Origin: Sphingobium scionense
GTDB taxonomy: Bacteria; Pseudomonadota; Alphaproteobacteria; Sphingomonadales; Sphingomonadaceae
NCBI RefSeq assembly: GCF_014197035.1
Contig: NZ_JACIEU010000006.1
Span: forward strand, 62,001 to 126,000
Direction of reading: 5' to 3'
DNA length: 64,000 nt
The notes under the pieces are model-generated. The model searched no databases. It saw only the letters and a program-made list of their open reading frames with translations, and was not told the DNA's origin. The position numbers and the translations under genes are program-made. Below, piece after piece: positions 17,386 to 26,488 of the stretch (position 1 is the first letter of the stretch; each line of letters begins with the position of its first letter).

Positions 17386-17416
17386 AAAGGGCGGTGGAGG
17401 GTCTCCACCGCCCTTT
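17386..17416 (+). terminator. Terminator of the gcv operon
   Basis: AAAGGGCGGTGGAG and CTCCACCGCCCTTT form a perfect 14-bp stem around a 3-base loop, 9 bases after the gcvPB stop. The stem ends in a short T-run. Confidence 0.85.
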
Positions 17417-17449
17417 GCGTATCGGCCGGCCACAGACAAGGATTTGTCC

Positions 17450-18094
17450 ATGACACAGGACGCCCCCGCACTCTGGACGCCGCAGGGTAACGGCCCCGAT
17501 CCGCGCCGCCATGCCCCCGCGACGCTGCGCAACCGCGATGCGATTGCCGCTGTCCTGCGGGATGAACTGCCGGATGCCGGGCTGGTGCTGGAAGTGGCGA
17601 GCGGCAGCGGCGAACATATAGTCCACTTCGCCGTCACTTTCCCCGCGCTCGATTGGCAGCCGAGCGATCCCGATTCCGCCGCGCTGGCCTCGATCGCGGC
17701 GCTGCGGGGAGACGCCAATCTGCCCAATCTGCGCCCGCCGCTACTGCTCGACGCGGCTGGTGCCGACTGGCCGATCGATGCGGCCGACGCGGTCCTGTGC
17801 ATCAACATGGTGCATATCAGCCCCTGGGGCGCGACGCTGGGGCTGCTGGCCAGTGGCGCGCAATTGCTGGCGCCGGGCGCACCGCTGATCCTCTACGGCC
17901 CCTATGTCGAGGATGATGTGCCGACCGCCCCCTCCAATCTGGCGTTCGACCGATCGCTGAAGGATCGCAACCCGCAATGGGGCCTGCGGAAGCTCACCGA
18001 TGTCGATCAAGAGGCAGCCGGGTTCGGGCTTGAACGCACGCGCCGCGTGGCCATGCCGGCCAATAATCTCATGCTGATCTATCGCAGAAGATAG
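17450..18094 (+). CDS. DUF938 family SAM-methyltransferase-like protein
   Basis: 214 residues. A Rossmann-type motif I, VLEVASGSGEHIVHFA, is followed by WQPSDPD, then a motif IV-like AVLCINMVHISPWGAT and GLLASGAQLLAPGAPLILYGPY. This combination is characteristic of the DUF938 family of SAM-dependent methyltransferase-like proteins, whose substrate is unknown. The start is ATG 17450, two codons after an in-frame TTG. It lies just after the gcv terminator, so it is probably a separate unit, and converges on dgt. Confidence 0.85.
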   Translation: MTQDAPALWTPQGNGPDPRRHAPATLRNRDAIAAVLRDELPDAGLVLEVASGSGEHIVHFAVTFPALDWQPSDPDSAALASIAALRGDANLPNLRPPLLLDAAGADWPIDAADAVLCINMVHISPWGATLGLLASGAQLLAPGAPLILYGPYVEDDVPTAPSNLAFDRSLKDRNPQWGLRKLTDVDQEAAGFGLERTRRVAMPANNLMLIYRRR

Positions 18095-18170
18095 CGGATC
18101 GCCTCGCTCCAAGCGCCCATCTTGAGGCGGCTCCCCCGCCCCCATCCGGATAACCCTATATTCTTGCGGC

Positions 18171-19322
18171 CTAGACCAGCGCCCCGCAAATTTCGGCGTG
18201 GCGTTTTTCGGCATAGCGGTCGGTCATGCCGGCGATGAAGTCGGCGATGTGGCGGCTGCGGGTCGGTTCCTCCAGCGCGCACTCGTCGCGCCATTCGGGC
18301 GGCATCAGGCCGGGGTCGGCCAGATAAGCGCGAAACAGGTCCATCACGATCACCCGCGCCCGGTCGGCCGCAGCGAGCTGGTCGGGATGATGATAGAGGG
18401 TCGCATACATGAAGCGCTTCAAGTCGCGCTCCTGCGCCGCCAGTTCCGGCGAGAAGGCGACCAGCGTGCGGCCCAGCGCGCGGACATCGGCGACCGTCTC
18501 CACCCCGGCGGCCGCGATATTGGCGCAGGTGGTGGTGAGCAGGTCATTGGCCATCACGCCAATCTGTTCGCGCACCAGTTCGCGCAGCAGCCGGTCCTGC
18601 GGCACGTCGGGATAGCGGGCCGTCACCCGATCCCAGCAATGGCGCACCAGCGGCACGGTCAAAAGCTGTTCCAGGCTCAACAGCCCGGCGCGCAGGCCAT
18701 CGTCAATGTCATGATTGTCATAGGCGATGTCGTCGGACAGCGCCGCCAGCTGCGCCTCCAGCGAGGCATGGCTAGTGAGATCCAGCGGGAACGTCGCGTC
18801 CAGCTCGCGCATCGCCCAGCCGGGCTTCGTCACCGGCCCATTATGCTTGGCCAGCCCCTCCAGCATTTCCCAGCTCAAATTGAGGCCACGAAAGCGCGGA
18901 TAGGGGGAATCCAGCAGCATCAGCGTGCGCAGCGTGTGCGCATTATGATCGAAGCCGCCATGATCCTCCAGCGCCGCTTCCAGGGCATCCTCGCCGGCAT
19001 GGCCGAAGGGCGGATGGCCGATATCATGGGCCAGGCACAGGGCCTCGGTCAGATCCTCGTTGAGGGCGAGCGTGCGGGCGATGGCGCGGCCGATCTGCGC
19101 CACCTCCAGGCTGTGGGTCATGCGCACGCGATAATGATCGCCGTCGGGCGACACGAAGACCTGCGTCTTGTGCCGCAGCCGGCGGAACGAGATCGAATGG
19201 ATGATGCGGTCGCGGTCGCGCTGGAAAACGTCGCGCGGGCCGCGCATCTCGCCGCCCGGCTCGGCATGGAGCCGTCCCCGGCTCTGGTCGGGCTGAGAGG
19301 CGTAGGATGCGAGCATCGTCAT
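18171..19322 (-). CDS. dgt: Deoxyguanosinetriphosphate triphosphohydrolase-like HD protein
   Basis: 383 residues of the dNTP triphosphohydrolase (dGTPase) HD superfamily. The metal-binding residues are His70 in VRMTHSLEVAQ, His99-Asp100 in LCLAHDIGHPPFGHAGED, and a later Asp in DDIAYDNHDIDDGL. It cleaves dNTPs to the nucleoside and triphosphate and helps balance nucleotide pools. Its ribosome site AAGGGG overlaps the stop of the upstream SPOR gene, 9 bases away, so the two are an operon. It is the shorter type-2 form without the E. coli-style insert. Confidence 0.93.
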   Translation of the reverse strand: MTMLASYASQPDQSRGRLHAEPGGEMRGPRDVFQRDRDRIIHSISFRRLRHKTQVFVSPDGDHYRVRMTHSLEVAQIGRAIARTLALNEDLTEALCLAHDIGHPPFGHAGEDALEAALEDHGGFDHNAHTLRTLMLLDSPYPRFRGLNLSWEMLEGLAKHNGPVTKPGWAMRELDATFPLDLTSHASLEAQLAALSDDIAYDNHDIDDGLRAGLLSLEQLLTVPLVRHCWDRVTARYPDVPQDRLLRELVREQIGVMANDLLTTTCANIAAAGVETVADVRALGRTLVAFSPELAAQERDLKRFMYATLYHHPDQLAAADRARVIVMDLFRAYLADPGLMPPEWRDECALEEPTRSRHIADFIAGMTDRYAEKRHAEICGALV

Positions 19323-19331
19323 GCGAACCCC

Positions 19332-21299
19332 TTATTTGCTTCCCAGCTTTTCGACCACTTCGCCCGCATCGCTCTGCCAGGCAAAGGCGTCGGCGCCGGC
19401 CTTCTTTAGGTCTGACTCGACTGCCCTGGCGCGGGTGAAGCTGGCGAAGGGACCGATCAGCAGGCGGGAAGTCTGGCCCCAGCTCGCGCTCCATCCATCC
19501 TGCGGTGCGACCGCTTCATATTTGCCGCGCAGCCGCTTCATGGTGAAGGCCAGCGCGCTCTTTTGCCCGGTGCCGATCTGCACCCAGTTGCGCGCGGGAT
19601 TAGCAGCCAGCCGCTTCTTTTCCTCGGCTTCCTTCTTCGCCTTCGCGTCAGCTTCCGCCTTGGCCTTGGCGACCGCTGCCTTCTTCGCCTTGTCGGCCTC
19701 CGCCTGGCGCGCGGCCGCGCGGCGGGCGGCCTGCAGCTTTTCGACCTCGGCCAGGTCAACCGCGACCACGTCCGAGCGGCGCTCGCTGTCGGGCACGTCG
19801 ATGGCGTGGATGATGTCGGCGAGGCTCCGGGTCGCCTCCGGGCTCGGCGGCGGCGCAGCGCTATCGGCCGGCGGCGTGAATTCGGTGGCGACGGGTGCCG
19901 ATGGCGTCGGCGCGGGCGGCGTGCCCTGCGGCCCGGGCGGGGTCACGCCCGACGCCTGAGCAAGGGCGCTCGAATTGAGCTGCGAGGCAGTGCTCGGCTG
20001 GCTGGTGGTCAGTGCTGGCGCGGTCGAGCGCGGTGCGCCGCCGTCGAGCGCGTCGAGGCCCGGCGCCGGCGGCCCCTGCACATCGGCCGATGCGCTGCGG
20101 ACCGGGGCGGGAGACGGCGCTGGTGTCGGTGCCGAGGTCGGTGCTGGCGTCTGGGTCGTCGCCTGACCGGGCACCGGCTGCACTATCTCCGAACGCGCGC
20201 TCTGGCTCGACGTCGGCTGGACGACCGGCTGGCGTCCGCGCGTGTCGGCGGGCAGCGGCTGGACGGTTGCGGGCGCGGGCGTCGGCGTGGGGGCAGCGGG
20301 CTGCGTGGCTTGTGCAGCCACCTGCGTCCGGCTCTGGGTCGGCGCGGGCTGGCTGGCAGAAGGCTGGCTGGCGGCGGGCGTGCCGAGCGGCGCGCGCGCC
20401 AGCGACGTGCCGCGCTGCCGGCCACTGCCGTTGCGGGTCGTGCGGCGATCCCCCTGGACCGGGGCGGTCGAAGCGGCGGCCACCGGCGCGGCATCGCGCG
20501 ACGCCAGTTGGACGCCCGGCGCCGGCGGCGTCGGCACGATCGGCGTGATGCTGGTCGCGACCACCTGCGGGAAATGGCCGAAATGGACCGCAGCCGCCTT
20601 CTGCGCCGCCGTCAGATAGGGCATTTTCTGCATATAGGGGTTGATGGCGCTCGCCAGCTGGGCCGGCATGGTCTGGTCGACCACCTTCTTGGCCTCCGCC
20701 TGGCGGTTGTTCATCGCCAGGATGAAGGCATTATAGCGCCAGGCGGCCCGGTCGCTCTTGTAGAGCAGCGGCTGCAGCACCTTGTCTGCAGCCTCGACCT
20801 GCCCCGAAATGCCGAGCGATGCGGCGTAGCGGCGCACCAGTTCGGCATCGTCCGGGGTGCGTTGCAGGGCGGCATGATAATCGCGCTGCGCCCCGGCCTG
20901 GTCGCCGGTCATGTCGCGCGCAAGGCCACGGTCGCCCTGGATGCTCGCTTCGGGATAGCCAGCACGGGTCGCCTGGTCGAACAGGCGCAGCGCCTCGGCG
21001 GGGTTCTGCATCTTCAGCATGACCCGGCCCAGGCCCGCCTTGGTGCGTCCATTATTGGGCTGGATCGCGTCGGCGCGGGCAAAGAAACCCGCTGCCGCGC
21101 GGGCATCGTCCAGCTCCAGCGCGGCTTCGCCTGCCCCCACCAATGCGTTGAAATCGCGTGGATTGGTGGCCAGCTTCGCCAAATTATTGTTGAGGTCCGC
21201 GGCGCCCGAGGGCCGGACCAGATCGGCCTGGTCGGTTTGCGCCTGCGCAGCCGTGGCAAGAAGCAGGCTGCCGAGAATCCATAGATGAGATCGTGTCAC
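19332..21299 (-). CDS. TPR and SPOR domain protein, secreted
   Basis: 655 residues. A signal peptide (RSHLWILGSLLLATAAQAQ) is followed by tetratricopeptide-like repeats over about 30-230, a Pro/Ala/Gln/Thr-rich low-complexity linker over about 250-470, a Lys/Ala/Glu-rich coiled stretch over about 510-565, and a C-terminal SPOR domain over about 570-650 ending DAFAWQSDAGEVVEKLGSK. SPOR domains bind denuded peptidoglycan at division sites. It lies downstream of ftsZ in the same direction but behind a terminator and a hairpin element, and is coupled to dgt. Confidence 0.85.
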   Translation of the reverse strand: MTRSHLWILGSLLLATAAQAQTDQADLVRPSGAADLNNNLAKLATNPRDFNALVGAGEAALELDDARAAAGFFARADAIQPNNGRTKAGLGRVMLKMQNPAEALRLFDQATRAGYPEASIQGDRGLARDMTGDQAGAQRDYHAALQRTPDDAELVRRYAASLGISGQVEAADKVLQPLLYKSDRAAWRYNAFILAMNNRQAEAKKVVDQTMPAQLASAINPYMQKMPYLTAAQKAAAVHFGHFPQVVATSITPIVPTPPAPGVQLASRDAAPVAAASTAPVQGDRRTTRNGSGRQRGTSLARAPLGTPAASQPSASQPAPTQSRTQVAAQATQPAAPTPTPAPATVQPLPADTRGRQPVVQPTSSQSARSEIVQPVPGQATTQTPAPTSAPTPAPSPAPVRSASADVQGPPAPGLDALDGGAPRSTAPALTTSQPSTASQLNSSALAQASGVTPPGPQGTPPAPTPSAPVATEFTPPADSAAPPPSPEATRSLADIIHAIDVPDSERRSDVVAVDLAEVEKLQAARRAAARQAEADKAKKAAVAKAKAEADAKAKKEAEEKKRLAANPARNWVQIGTGQKSALAFTMKRLRGKYEAVAPQDGWSASWGQTSRLLIGPFASFTRARAVESDLKKAGADAFAWQSDAGEVVEKLGSK

Positions 21300-21310
21300 A
21301 TGGCCCCCTT

Positions 21311-21435
21311 AGAGCCTGATCGTTTGAGGAGGAAGCGCTTCGCGCTTCAGCCGATAACGTGAATCAGGCTCTACTCGATGATTTCAGACCTTGATTCACG
21401 CTTCGGGCTGATTCAGCCCGAAGCGATCAAGGTCT
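21311..21435. repeat. Twin nested-hairpin element between ftsZ and the SPOR gene
   Basis: Two adjacent structures of the same design. Unit 1: AGAGCCTGAT (21311-21320) pairs with ATCAGGCTCT (21363-21372) and encloses GAAGCGC/GCGCTTC. Unit 2: AGACCTTGAT (21386-21395) pairs with ATCAAGGTCT (21426-21435) and encloses CGCTTCGGGCT/AGCCCGAAGCG with a 5-base loop. The outer arms of the two units are similar in sequence. This is an ordered, nested, paired palindrome rather than a simple terminator. Confidence 0.85.
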
Positions 21436-21473
21436 AGCGGATCGCGGAAGTAATGGGAAATGACCTGCACAAA

Positions 21474-21515
21474 AAAGCGCGCCGGGTCGCCCGAAGCGAC
21501 CGACGGCGCGCCTTT
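21474..21515 (-). terminator. Rho-independent terminator after ftsZ
   Basis: On the minus strand AAAGGCGCGCCG pairs with CGGCGCGCTTT, enclosing a second stem GGTCGC/GCGACC, and is followed by a U-run. It begins 37 bases after the ftsZ stop and marks the end of the dcw cluster. Confidence 0.85.
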
Positions 21516-21551
21516 GGCAGGCCGGCGCGGGCATTCGCCCGCATGCAAGCC

Positions 21552-23015
21552 TTACTGGTTGTTCTGGCGATTGAGGAAGCGCGGAATGTCGAGACCCTGC
21601 GCGCCATCATCGGCACCCGGTGCCTTTTCGCTGCCGCGAGTGAGGCCCGCCATGCGTTCGAACAGCGTGCCGCCGGAGGCAACGCGCGGCGCCGCCTGGG
21701 CCGGCTTGGGCGCAGCATCCGGTGCCGCCGGTTCTGCGGCTTCCGCGCCCAGCAGCAGTTCATCCTGCGACGGATCTTCGTCGGAGAAGACAGCAGCCGG
21801 ACGGCTCGGCGCGAAGGCCGGCGGCGAAAGCGGAGCCGCCGGCTTTTCTGCGGCAGGCTGTGCCAGCGGTGCCGGTGCCGGCACTTCCGGCACGTCCAGT
21901 TCCAGCGCCTCGGGTTCCGCCACCGGTGCAACGGCGACCGGGGCCGGCGCAGCAACCGGCGCGGCACGCGGCGCCGACTGCGGCACGGAAACCGCCGGAC
22001 GGCTGGCAAAGCTGAACGGCTGGGTCAGCGGCGCGGCCTGGCTGCCGACATCATTGTCGATGCCGGTCGCGACCACGGAGACCCGGATCTTGCCATTGAG
22101 CTGGTCGTTGAACGCCGAACCCCAGATGATGTTCGCGTCCGGATCGACCAGTTCGCGGATATGGTTGGCGGCCTCGTCGACCTCCATCAGGCGCATGTCC
22201 TCGCCACCGACGATCGACACGATCACCCCCTTGGCGCCGCGCATCGACACGCCGTCGAGCAGCGGGTTGGCGATCGCCTTTTCCGCGGCCTGGAGCGCAC
22301 GGCCGTCGCCTTCGGCTTCACCGGTGCCCATCATCGCCTTGCCCATTTCGCCCATCACCGAACGGACGTCGGCAAAGTCGAGGTTGATGAGGCCCGGCAT
22401 GATCATCAGGTCGGTGATCGAGCGCACACCCTGCTGCAGTACCTCGTCCGCCATCTGGAACGCTTCCTTGAAGGTCGTGTTCGGGTTGGCGATCAGGAAC
22501 AGATTCTGGTTCGGGATGACGATCAGCGTGTCGACATGCTTCTGCAGCTCGTCGATGCCGCTTTCCGCCGACTTCATGCGGCGATTGCCCTCAAAGGTGA
22601 AGGGCTTGGTCACGACGCCGACGGTCAGGATGCCCTTTTCACGCGCAGCCTTGGCGATGACCGGGGCCGCACCGGTGCCGGTGCCGCCGCCCATGCCGGC
22701 GGTGATGAAGCACATATGGGCGCCTTCCAGCGCCTGTTCGACGGTGATGATCGTTTCCTCGGCCGCCGCGCGACCGATTTCGGGGCGCGAACCGGCACCC
22801 AGACCCTCGGTGATCTGCGGGCCAAGCTGAATGCGCCGTTCGGCCGGCGAGGCATTCAGCGCCTGCGCATCGGTATTGGCGACGATGAAGTCGACGCCCT
22901 CGACACTGGCCGCGATCATATTCGCAATGGCGTTACCGCCTGCACCGCCAACGCCTATCACCGCAATGCGTGGCTTCAATTCATCCACATGCGGCGGGCT
23001 GATCTCGATGCTCAT
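21552..23015 (-). CDS. ftsZ: Cell division protein FtsZ
   Basis: 487 residues. Tubulin-like GTPase with [13 protein letters not shown] at 21-33, the signature GGGTGTG at 109-115, and a GTPase domain to about 320. A long disordered linker rich in Pro/Ala/Glu follows, and the C-terminal peptide [13 protein letters not shown] binds FtsA and other tethers. The alphaproteobacterial linker length explains the size above the 380-residue E. coli protein. ATG 23015 has GAGGGAGC upstream; the frame is open to 23054. A 108-base gap from ftsA, rich in A/T, may contain its own promoter. Confidence 0.97.
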   Translation of the reverse strand: MSIEISPPHVDELKPRIAVIGVGGAGGNAIANMIAASVEGVDFIVANTDAQALNASPAERRIQLGPQITEGLGAGSRPEIGRAAAEETIITVEQALEGAHMCFITAGMGGGTGTGAAPVIAKAAREKGILTVGVVTKPFTFEGNRRMKSAESGIDELQKHVDTLIVIPNQNLFLIANPNTTFKEAFQMADEVLQQGVRSITDLMIMPGLINLDFADVRSVMGEMGKAMMGTGEAEGDGRALQAAEKAIANPLLDGVSMRGAKGVIVSIVGGEDMRLMEVDEAANHIRELVDPDANIIWGSAFNDQLNGKIRVSVVATGIDNDVGSQAAPLTQPFSFASRPAVSVPQSAPRAAPVAAPAPVAVAPVAEPEALELDVPEVPAPAPLAQPAAEKPAAPLSPPAFAPSRPAAVFSDEDPSQDELLLGAEAAEPAAPDAAPKPAQAAPRVASGGTLFERMAGLTRGSEKAPGADDGAQGLDIPRFLNRQNNQ

Positions 23016-23123
23016 ATACTTTGCTCCCTCAGCTTCCTCGTCAGGAAGTGACAACCGTCATCAATTGTTAACACCAGAAAATAGAGTATTTCACCAGCTA
23101 TTTTCGTTCTCGTACAAATTCAC

Positions 23124-24407
23124 TCAGTAATTGGTCCGCATCGCCCGCATCATGCGCTGCCACCATTGCGGGGCGCCCAGACGATGCACGGTTTGCGGTG
23201 CGGGCGCCATCGCCCTTAGATCAACCGGGTTCGAAGCGCCGTAAAGCGCCAAGCCGGCCAAAGTTGCGAAGGCCGGGCCACTATGCGCTTCGGGCATGGC
23301 AGACAAGCCGCGCGGACGGCCGACCCGCACTGCACGCCCCAGCGCGCCCTGGGCATAGTCGGCAATACCCTTCATCTCCGCCCCGCCGCCGGTCAGCACG
23401 ACCTGGCGCCCGGTGCTGTTGAAGCCCATGCCGGCCAGCACCGCGTTAACCTCGGCCATGATCTGGTTAAGCCGTTCACAGATGACCCCGACCAAAGCGG
23501 CGCGGGTGATCTTGCCCCCTTCCGCATTGGGTCCGGCGCTCTGCCCCGGAATGGCGACATCGCCATGGGGCGTCGCGATCTCGATCATCTCGCGGAAGTC
23601 GCGGCGGTTCTGCATCGCCGAACCATAGAAGCATTTGATCCGTTCCGCCTGGCTGCGGCGGATGCCGAAGGCCGAAGCGATATCGTCGGTAATGTCGGAC
23701 GCGCCCATCGGGATCGAATGCAGCCCCACCAGCATGCCGCCGGCATAGAGCGAGACATTGGTGACCCCTGCCCCCATCTCGACCAGCGCCACGCCCAGGT
23801 CGCGCTCCTCTTCCGACAGGCAGGCAAGCCCCGTCGCGATCGGCGAGGCGACGATCGAATTGACGTTGAGGTAAGCGCCACGCACGCACAGGTCGAGATT
23901 GGCGAGCGGCGCGCCATCGGCCAGCACGACATGGATATCGACGCCCAGCAAATCGGCATGCATGCCCAGCGGCTTCTTCACCGGCACCTTGCCATTGATG
24001 GTGAAGCAGGTCGGCTGGGCGTGCAGGATGATGCGGCCATCGGGGTCGATCCCCTGCTGGCCGGTGGTCAGCAGATCATCGATGTCCGACTGCTCGACGC
24101 GATAGCCGCCCATGTCGCGCTCGACCGTGACGACGTCGCTGACCAGGCTGCCGCCCGAGAAGCTGACCCAGACATCCTCGATATTGGTGCCGGCGACACG
24201 CTCGGCCTGTTCCACCGTCTCGCGCACGGCCAGTTCGGTGCGCTCCATGTCGGCGATGAAGCCACGGCGCACGCCCCGGCTCTCGCGCTGACCGGTGCCC
24301 AGGATCGCCAGCTCACCCGTATCGGTGCGCCCCGCAATCAGCGCGGACACCTTCCACGATCCGATATCGATCGCGGTGATGAGCTTTTCGACCTTGGGCT
24401 GTGCCAT
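23124..24407 (-). CDS. ftsA: Cell division protein FtsA
   Basis: 427 residues of the actin-like ATPase family. LITAIDIGSWKVSALIAG at the N terminus is the phosphate-1 motif, VALVEMGAGVTNVSLYAGG the second phosphate motif, and VVLTGGGAEMKGIADYA the adenosine motif. The C-terminal QWWQRMMRAMRTNY is the amphipathic membrane-targeting helix. FtsA tethers FtsZ to the membrane and signals to the late divisome. It starts 4 bases after ftsQ, in the usual ftsQ-ftsA-ftsZ order. Confidence 0.97.
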   Translation of the reverse strand: MAQPKVEKLITAIDIGSWKVSALIAGRTDTGELAILGTGQRESRGVRRGFIADMERTELAVRETVEQAERVAGTNIEDVWVSFSGGSLVSDVVTVERDMGGYRVEQSDIDDLLTTGQQGIDPDGRIILHAQPTCFTINGKVPVKKPLGMHADLLGVDIHVVLADGAPLANLDLCVRGAYLNVNSIVASPIATGLACLSEEERDLGVALVEMGAGVTNVSLYAGGMLVGLHSIPMGASDITDDIASAFGIRRSQAERIKCFYGSAMQNRRDFREMIEIATPHGDVAIPGQSAGPNAEGGKITRAALVGVICERLNQIMAEVNAVLAGMGFNSTGRQVVLTGGGAEMKGIADYAQGALGRAVRVGRPRGLSAMPEAHSGPAFATLAGLALYGASNPVDLRAMAPAPQTVHRLGAPQWWQRMMRAMRTNY

Positions 24408-24410
24408 GAC

Positions 24411-25385
24411 TTAGCCTTCCTCGCCTGCGGCAGGCGCACTTGCGGTCTTTTCCGCCTTGGCATCCGCCGCTGCCGGCCTGTTGCCCGGATTCTCGCTGGT
24501 CTGGCCCTGCGGCAGACGCAGCACGAAACGATCGGGATCGCGCATGTCGAATTTGACGATCCCCCGGCCGAGCAGCCGGTTGACGCCGTCCATCCGCGCG
24601 AAATTCACCAGTGCTGCCGCCGATGTCTGTTCGCCCTCGGGCAGCGACAGCGTCTCCCCCGACTGAAAGCGCAAATCCCAGCGACGGTTCCCGACCCAGG
24701 TCGCGCCAGCCAGCATCGGCTTCAAGGCCGGCGCGCTTTCCATCAGCTTGTTGAGGCCGGCGGTCTGGAGATTGGCGCTGGGGCCGACCACCAGCGGCAG
24801 GTCCGGCATCGCGCCGGCCGACACCGATTGCAGCACTACGCCCGCCACGTCGATCAGATGCAATTGTCCATCATGCTGCCACACCGCGACCGGATCACGC
24901 TCTACGATATCGACGACCAGCGTGTCGGGCAGACGGCGGGAAATGCGCGCATCCTTGACCCAGCCAAGCTTCAGCATTTCCTGACGGACCTTAGGCAGGT
25001 CGAGCGAGAGCATCGAGCGATCGACCTGGCCGAGCGCGATATTATAGACCGGCATCTCGTCCATCCGCTCGACGCCGCGCACCTCGACCTTCTCCACCTC
25101 GAAACCGGCGCGCGCGGCCAGGCTCGCCGCCTGCTGGCGCGCCATGTCGGGCAGGCCGGCATAGATGGCGATGGCGATCAATATGCCACCGAAGATCGCG
25201 AAAATGGCCCAGGTCGCCAGCTTCTGGAGCGTATCCTCGCTGATCGGCAGCAGTTCGAGCAGCCGATCGAAGGAGGATTGGCGCTTGAGCTGGCGGCCAC
25301 GGCCCGATCCGGCCTTGGCGCGCACCTTGCCCCGCGCCGTGCTCAGCCGCGCCGTGCCGCCGCGCCGGATCCGTGCCTCAGCCAT
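24411..25385 (-). CDS. ftsQ: Cell division protein FtsQ
   Basis: 324 residues. A basic cytoplasmic tail of about 55 residues (many Arg and Lys) is followed by one membrane helix at about 56-77, a periplasmic POTRA domain starting GFEVEKVEVRGVERM at 94, and a beta domain with LGRGIVKFDMRDPDRFVLRLP. The C terminus is a short Ala/Glu-rich tail. FtsQ links FtsA/FtsZ with FtsL/FtsB and FtsW/FtsI. It overlaps ddlB by 8 bases. Confidence 0.94.
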   Translation of the reverse strand: MAEARIRRGGTARLSTARGKVRAKAGSGRGRQLKRQSSFDRLLELLPISEDTLQKLATWAIFAIFGGILIAIAIYAGLPDMARQQAASLAARAGFEVEKVEVRGVERMDEMPVYNIALGQVDRSMLSLDLPKVRQEMLKLGWVKDARISRRLPDTLVVDIVERDPVAVWQHDGQLHLIDVAGVVLQSVSAGAMPDLPLVVGPSANLQTAGLNKLMESAPALKPMLAGATWVGNRRWDLRFQSGETLSLPEGEQTSAAALVNFARMDGVNRLLGRGIVKFDMRDPDRFVLRLPQGQTSENPGNRPAAADAKAEKTASAPAAGEEG

Positions 25386-26334
25386 TGCCAGCCCCCATGT
25401 TCGGTCCCCTCGTCAACGCTTCCTCGCAGATCCGCTCGACCAGCTCGGCATAGTCGATGCCCAGCTTTTTCGCCTGCTCCGGCACCAGGCTCAAGGGGGT
25501 CATGCCCGGCTGGGTATTGACCTCCAGCAGGTAAAGCCCCTCGACGCCCTGGCTGTCGTCCCAGCGGAAGTCGGAGCGCGACGCGCCCTTGCAGCCAAGC
25601 AGCTGGTGCGCCTCGAGCGCGATCGCCTTGCATGCCTGCGTGATCTCGTCCGGTATCTCCGCCGGGCAGACATGTTCGGTCATGCCGTCGGTATATTTGG
25701 CGTCGAAATCATAGAAGCCGCTCTTGGGGCGCAACTCGGTGACGAGCAGCGCCTCATCGCCCAGCACGGCGGTGGTCAGCTCGCGCCCGCGAATATAGGG
25801 TTCGGCCAGCAGTTCGAGAAATTCCTGCCAGGGGCCGACGCTGTCACGGGCAATGGGATTGCCATAATTGCCCTCGGCCGTGACGATCGCGACACCGACC
25901 GAGCTGCCCTCATTGACGGGCTTCAGAACATAGGGGCGCGGCAGCGGATCGCCGGCGTACAGGCTCTCGCTCGTCACGATATGGCCGCCGGGCATGGGGA
26001 TGCCGTGCGGCACCAGCGCCTGCTTGGTCAGTTGCTTGTCGATCGCGATGACCGAGGTGGCAAGGCCGCTATGGGTGTAGGTAAGGCCCATCAGGTCCAT
26101 CATGCCCTGCACCGTGCCATCCTCGCCCGGCACGCCATGCAGCGCGTTGAACACCACGTCCGCCCCGGTTTCGGCCAGGCGCGCGGCGACGTTGCGATCC
26201 ATGTCGATCCGCGTGACCCGATGCCCGCGCGATTCCAGCGCCTTGGCCACGCCCTCGCCGCTCGACAGCGACACCGGCCGCTCCGCCGACCAGCCGCCCA
26301 TCAATACGGCGACATGCCAGGGACCACGGCTCAT
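25378..26334 (-). CDS. ddlB: D-alanine--D-alanine ligase
   Basis: 318 residues, ATP-grasp fold. HVAVLMGGWSAERPVSLSSG is the N-terminal substrate region, with VLKPVNEGSSVGV the ATP loop, FRWDDSQGVEGLYLLEVNTQPGMTPLSLVPEQAKKLG the metal and substrate site. It makes the D-Ala-D-Ala dipeptide added by MurF. It sits between murB and ftsQ as in many dcw clusters. A 154-base spacer before it holds a dispersed repeat that separates it from murB. Confidence 0.95.
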   Translation of the reverse strand: MSRGPWHVAVLMGGWSAERPVSLSSGEGVAKALESRGHRVTRIDMDRNVAARLAETGADVVFNALHGVPGEDGTVQGMMDLMGLTYTHSGLATSVIAIDKQLTKQALVPHGIPMPGGHIVTSESLYAGDPLPRPYVLKPVNEGSSVGVAIVTAEGNYGNPIARDSVGPWQEFLELLAEPYIRGRELTTAVLGDEALLVTELRPKSGFYDFDAKYTDGMTEHVCPAEIPDEITQACKAIALEAHQLLGCKGASRSDFRWDDSQGVEGLYLLEVNTQPGMTPLSLVPEQAKKLGIDYAELVERICEEALTRGPNMGAGNG

Positions 26335-26364
26335 GCGTAATACTCCAGATCAATTCCAATATTC

Positions 26365-26472
26365 GTCATCCCAGCGAAGGCTGGGATCTCATTGTCTTCA
26401 CCGACAATGAAAGAAGGGAAGTGAGATGGCGAAGCGAGTCCCGTGCCTCGCTTTGCCCTTCGCTGGCATGAC
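26365..26472. repeat. Dispersed repeat GTCATCCCAGCGAAGGCTGGGATCTC, copy A
   Basis: It begins GTCATCCCAGCGAAGG at 26365 and ends with the inverted form CCCTTCGCTGGCATGAC at 26472, about 108 bases in all. It shares both ends with 29069-29154. It fills the murB to ddlB spacer, which would otherwise be a tight junction. Confidence 0.9.
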
Positions 26473-26488
26473 GGAAGAAATTCACCGA

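Noticed and set aside
15280..17808. 842-codon open frame on the minus strand over gcvPA/gcvPB
   Set aside because: It is antisense to glycine decarboxylase, whose coding content is certain, and its product has no recognisable fold.
19563..21284. 573-codon open frame on the plus strand over the SPOR gene
   Set aside because: Arg-rich composition and complete overlap with the signal-peptide and SPOR-containing gene on the other strand make it a shadow.
23055..23123. CtrA-type site in the A/T-rich ftsA-ftsZ gap
   Set aside because: A TTAAC is present but the paired half-site spacing (TTAA-N7-TTAA) is not met.
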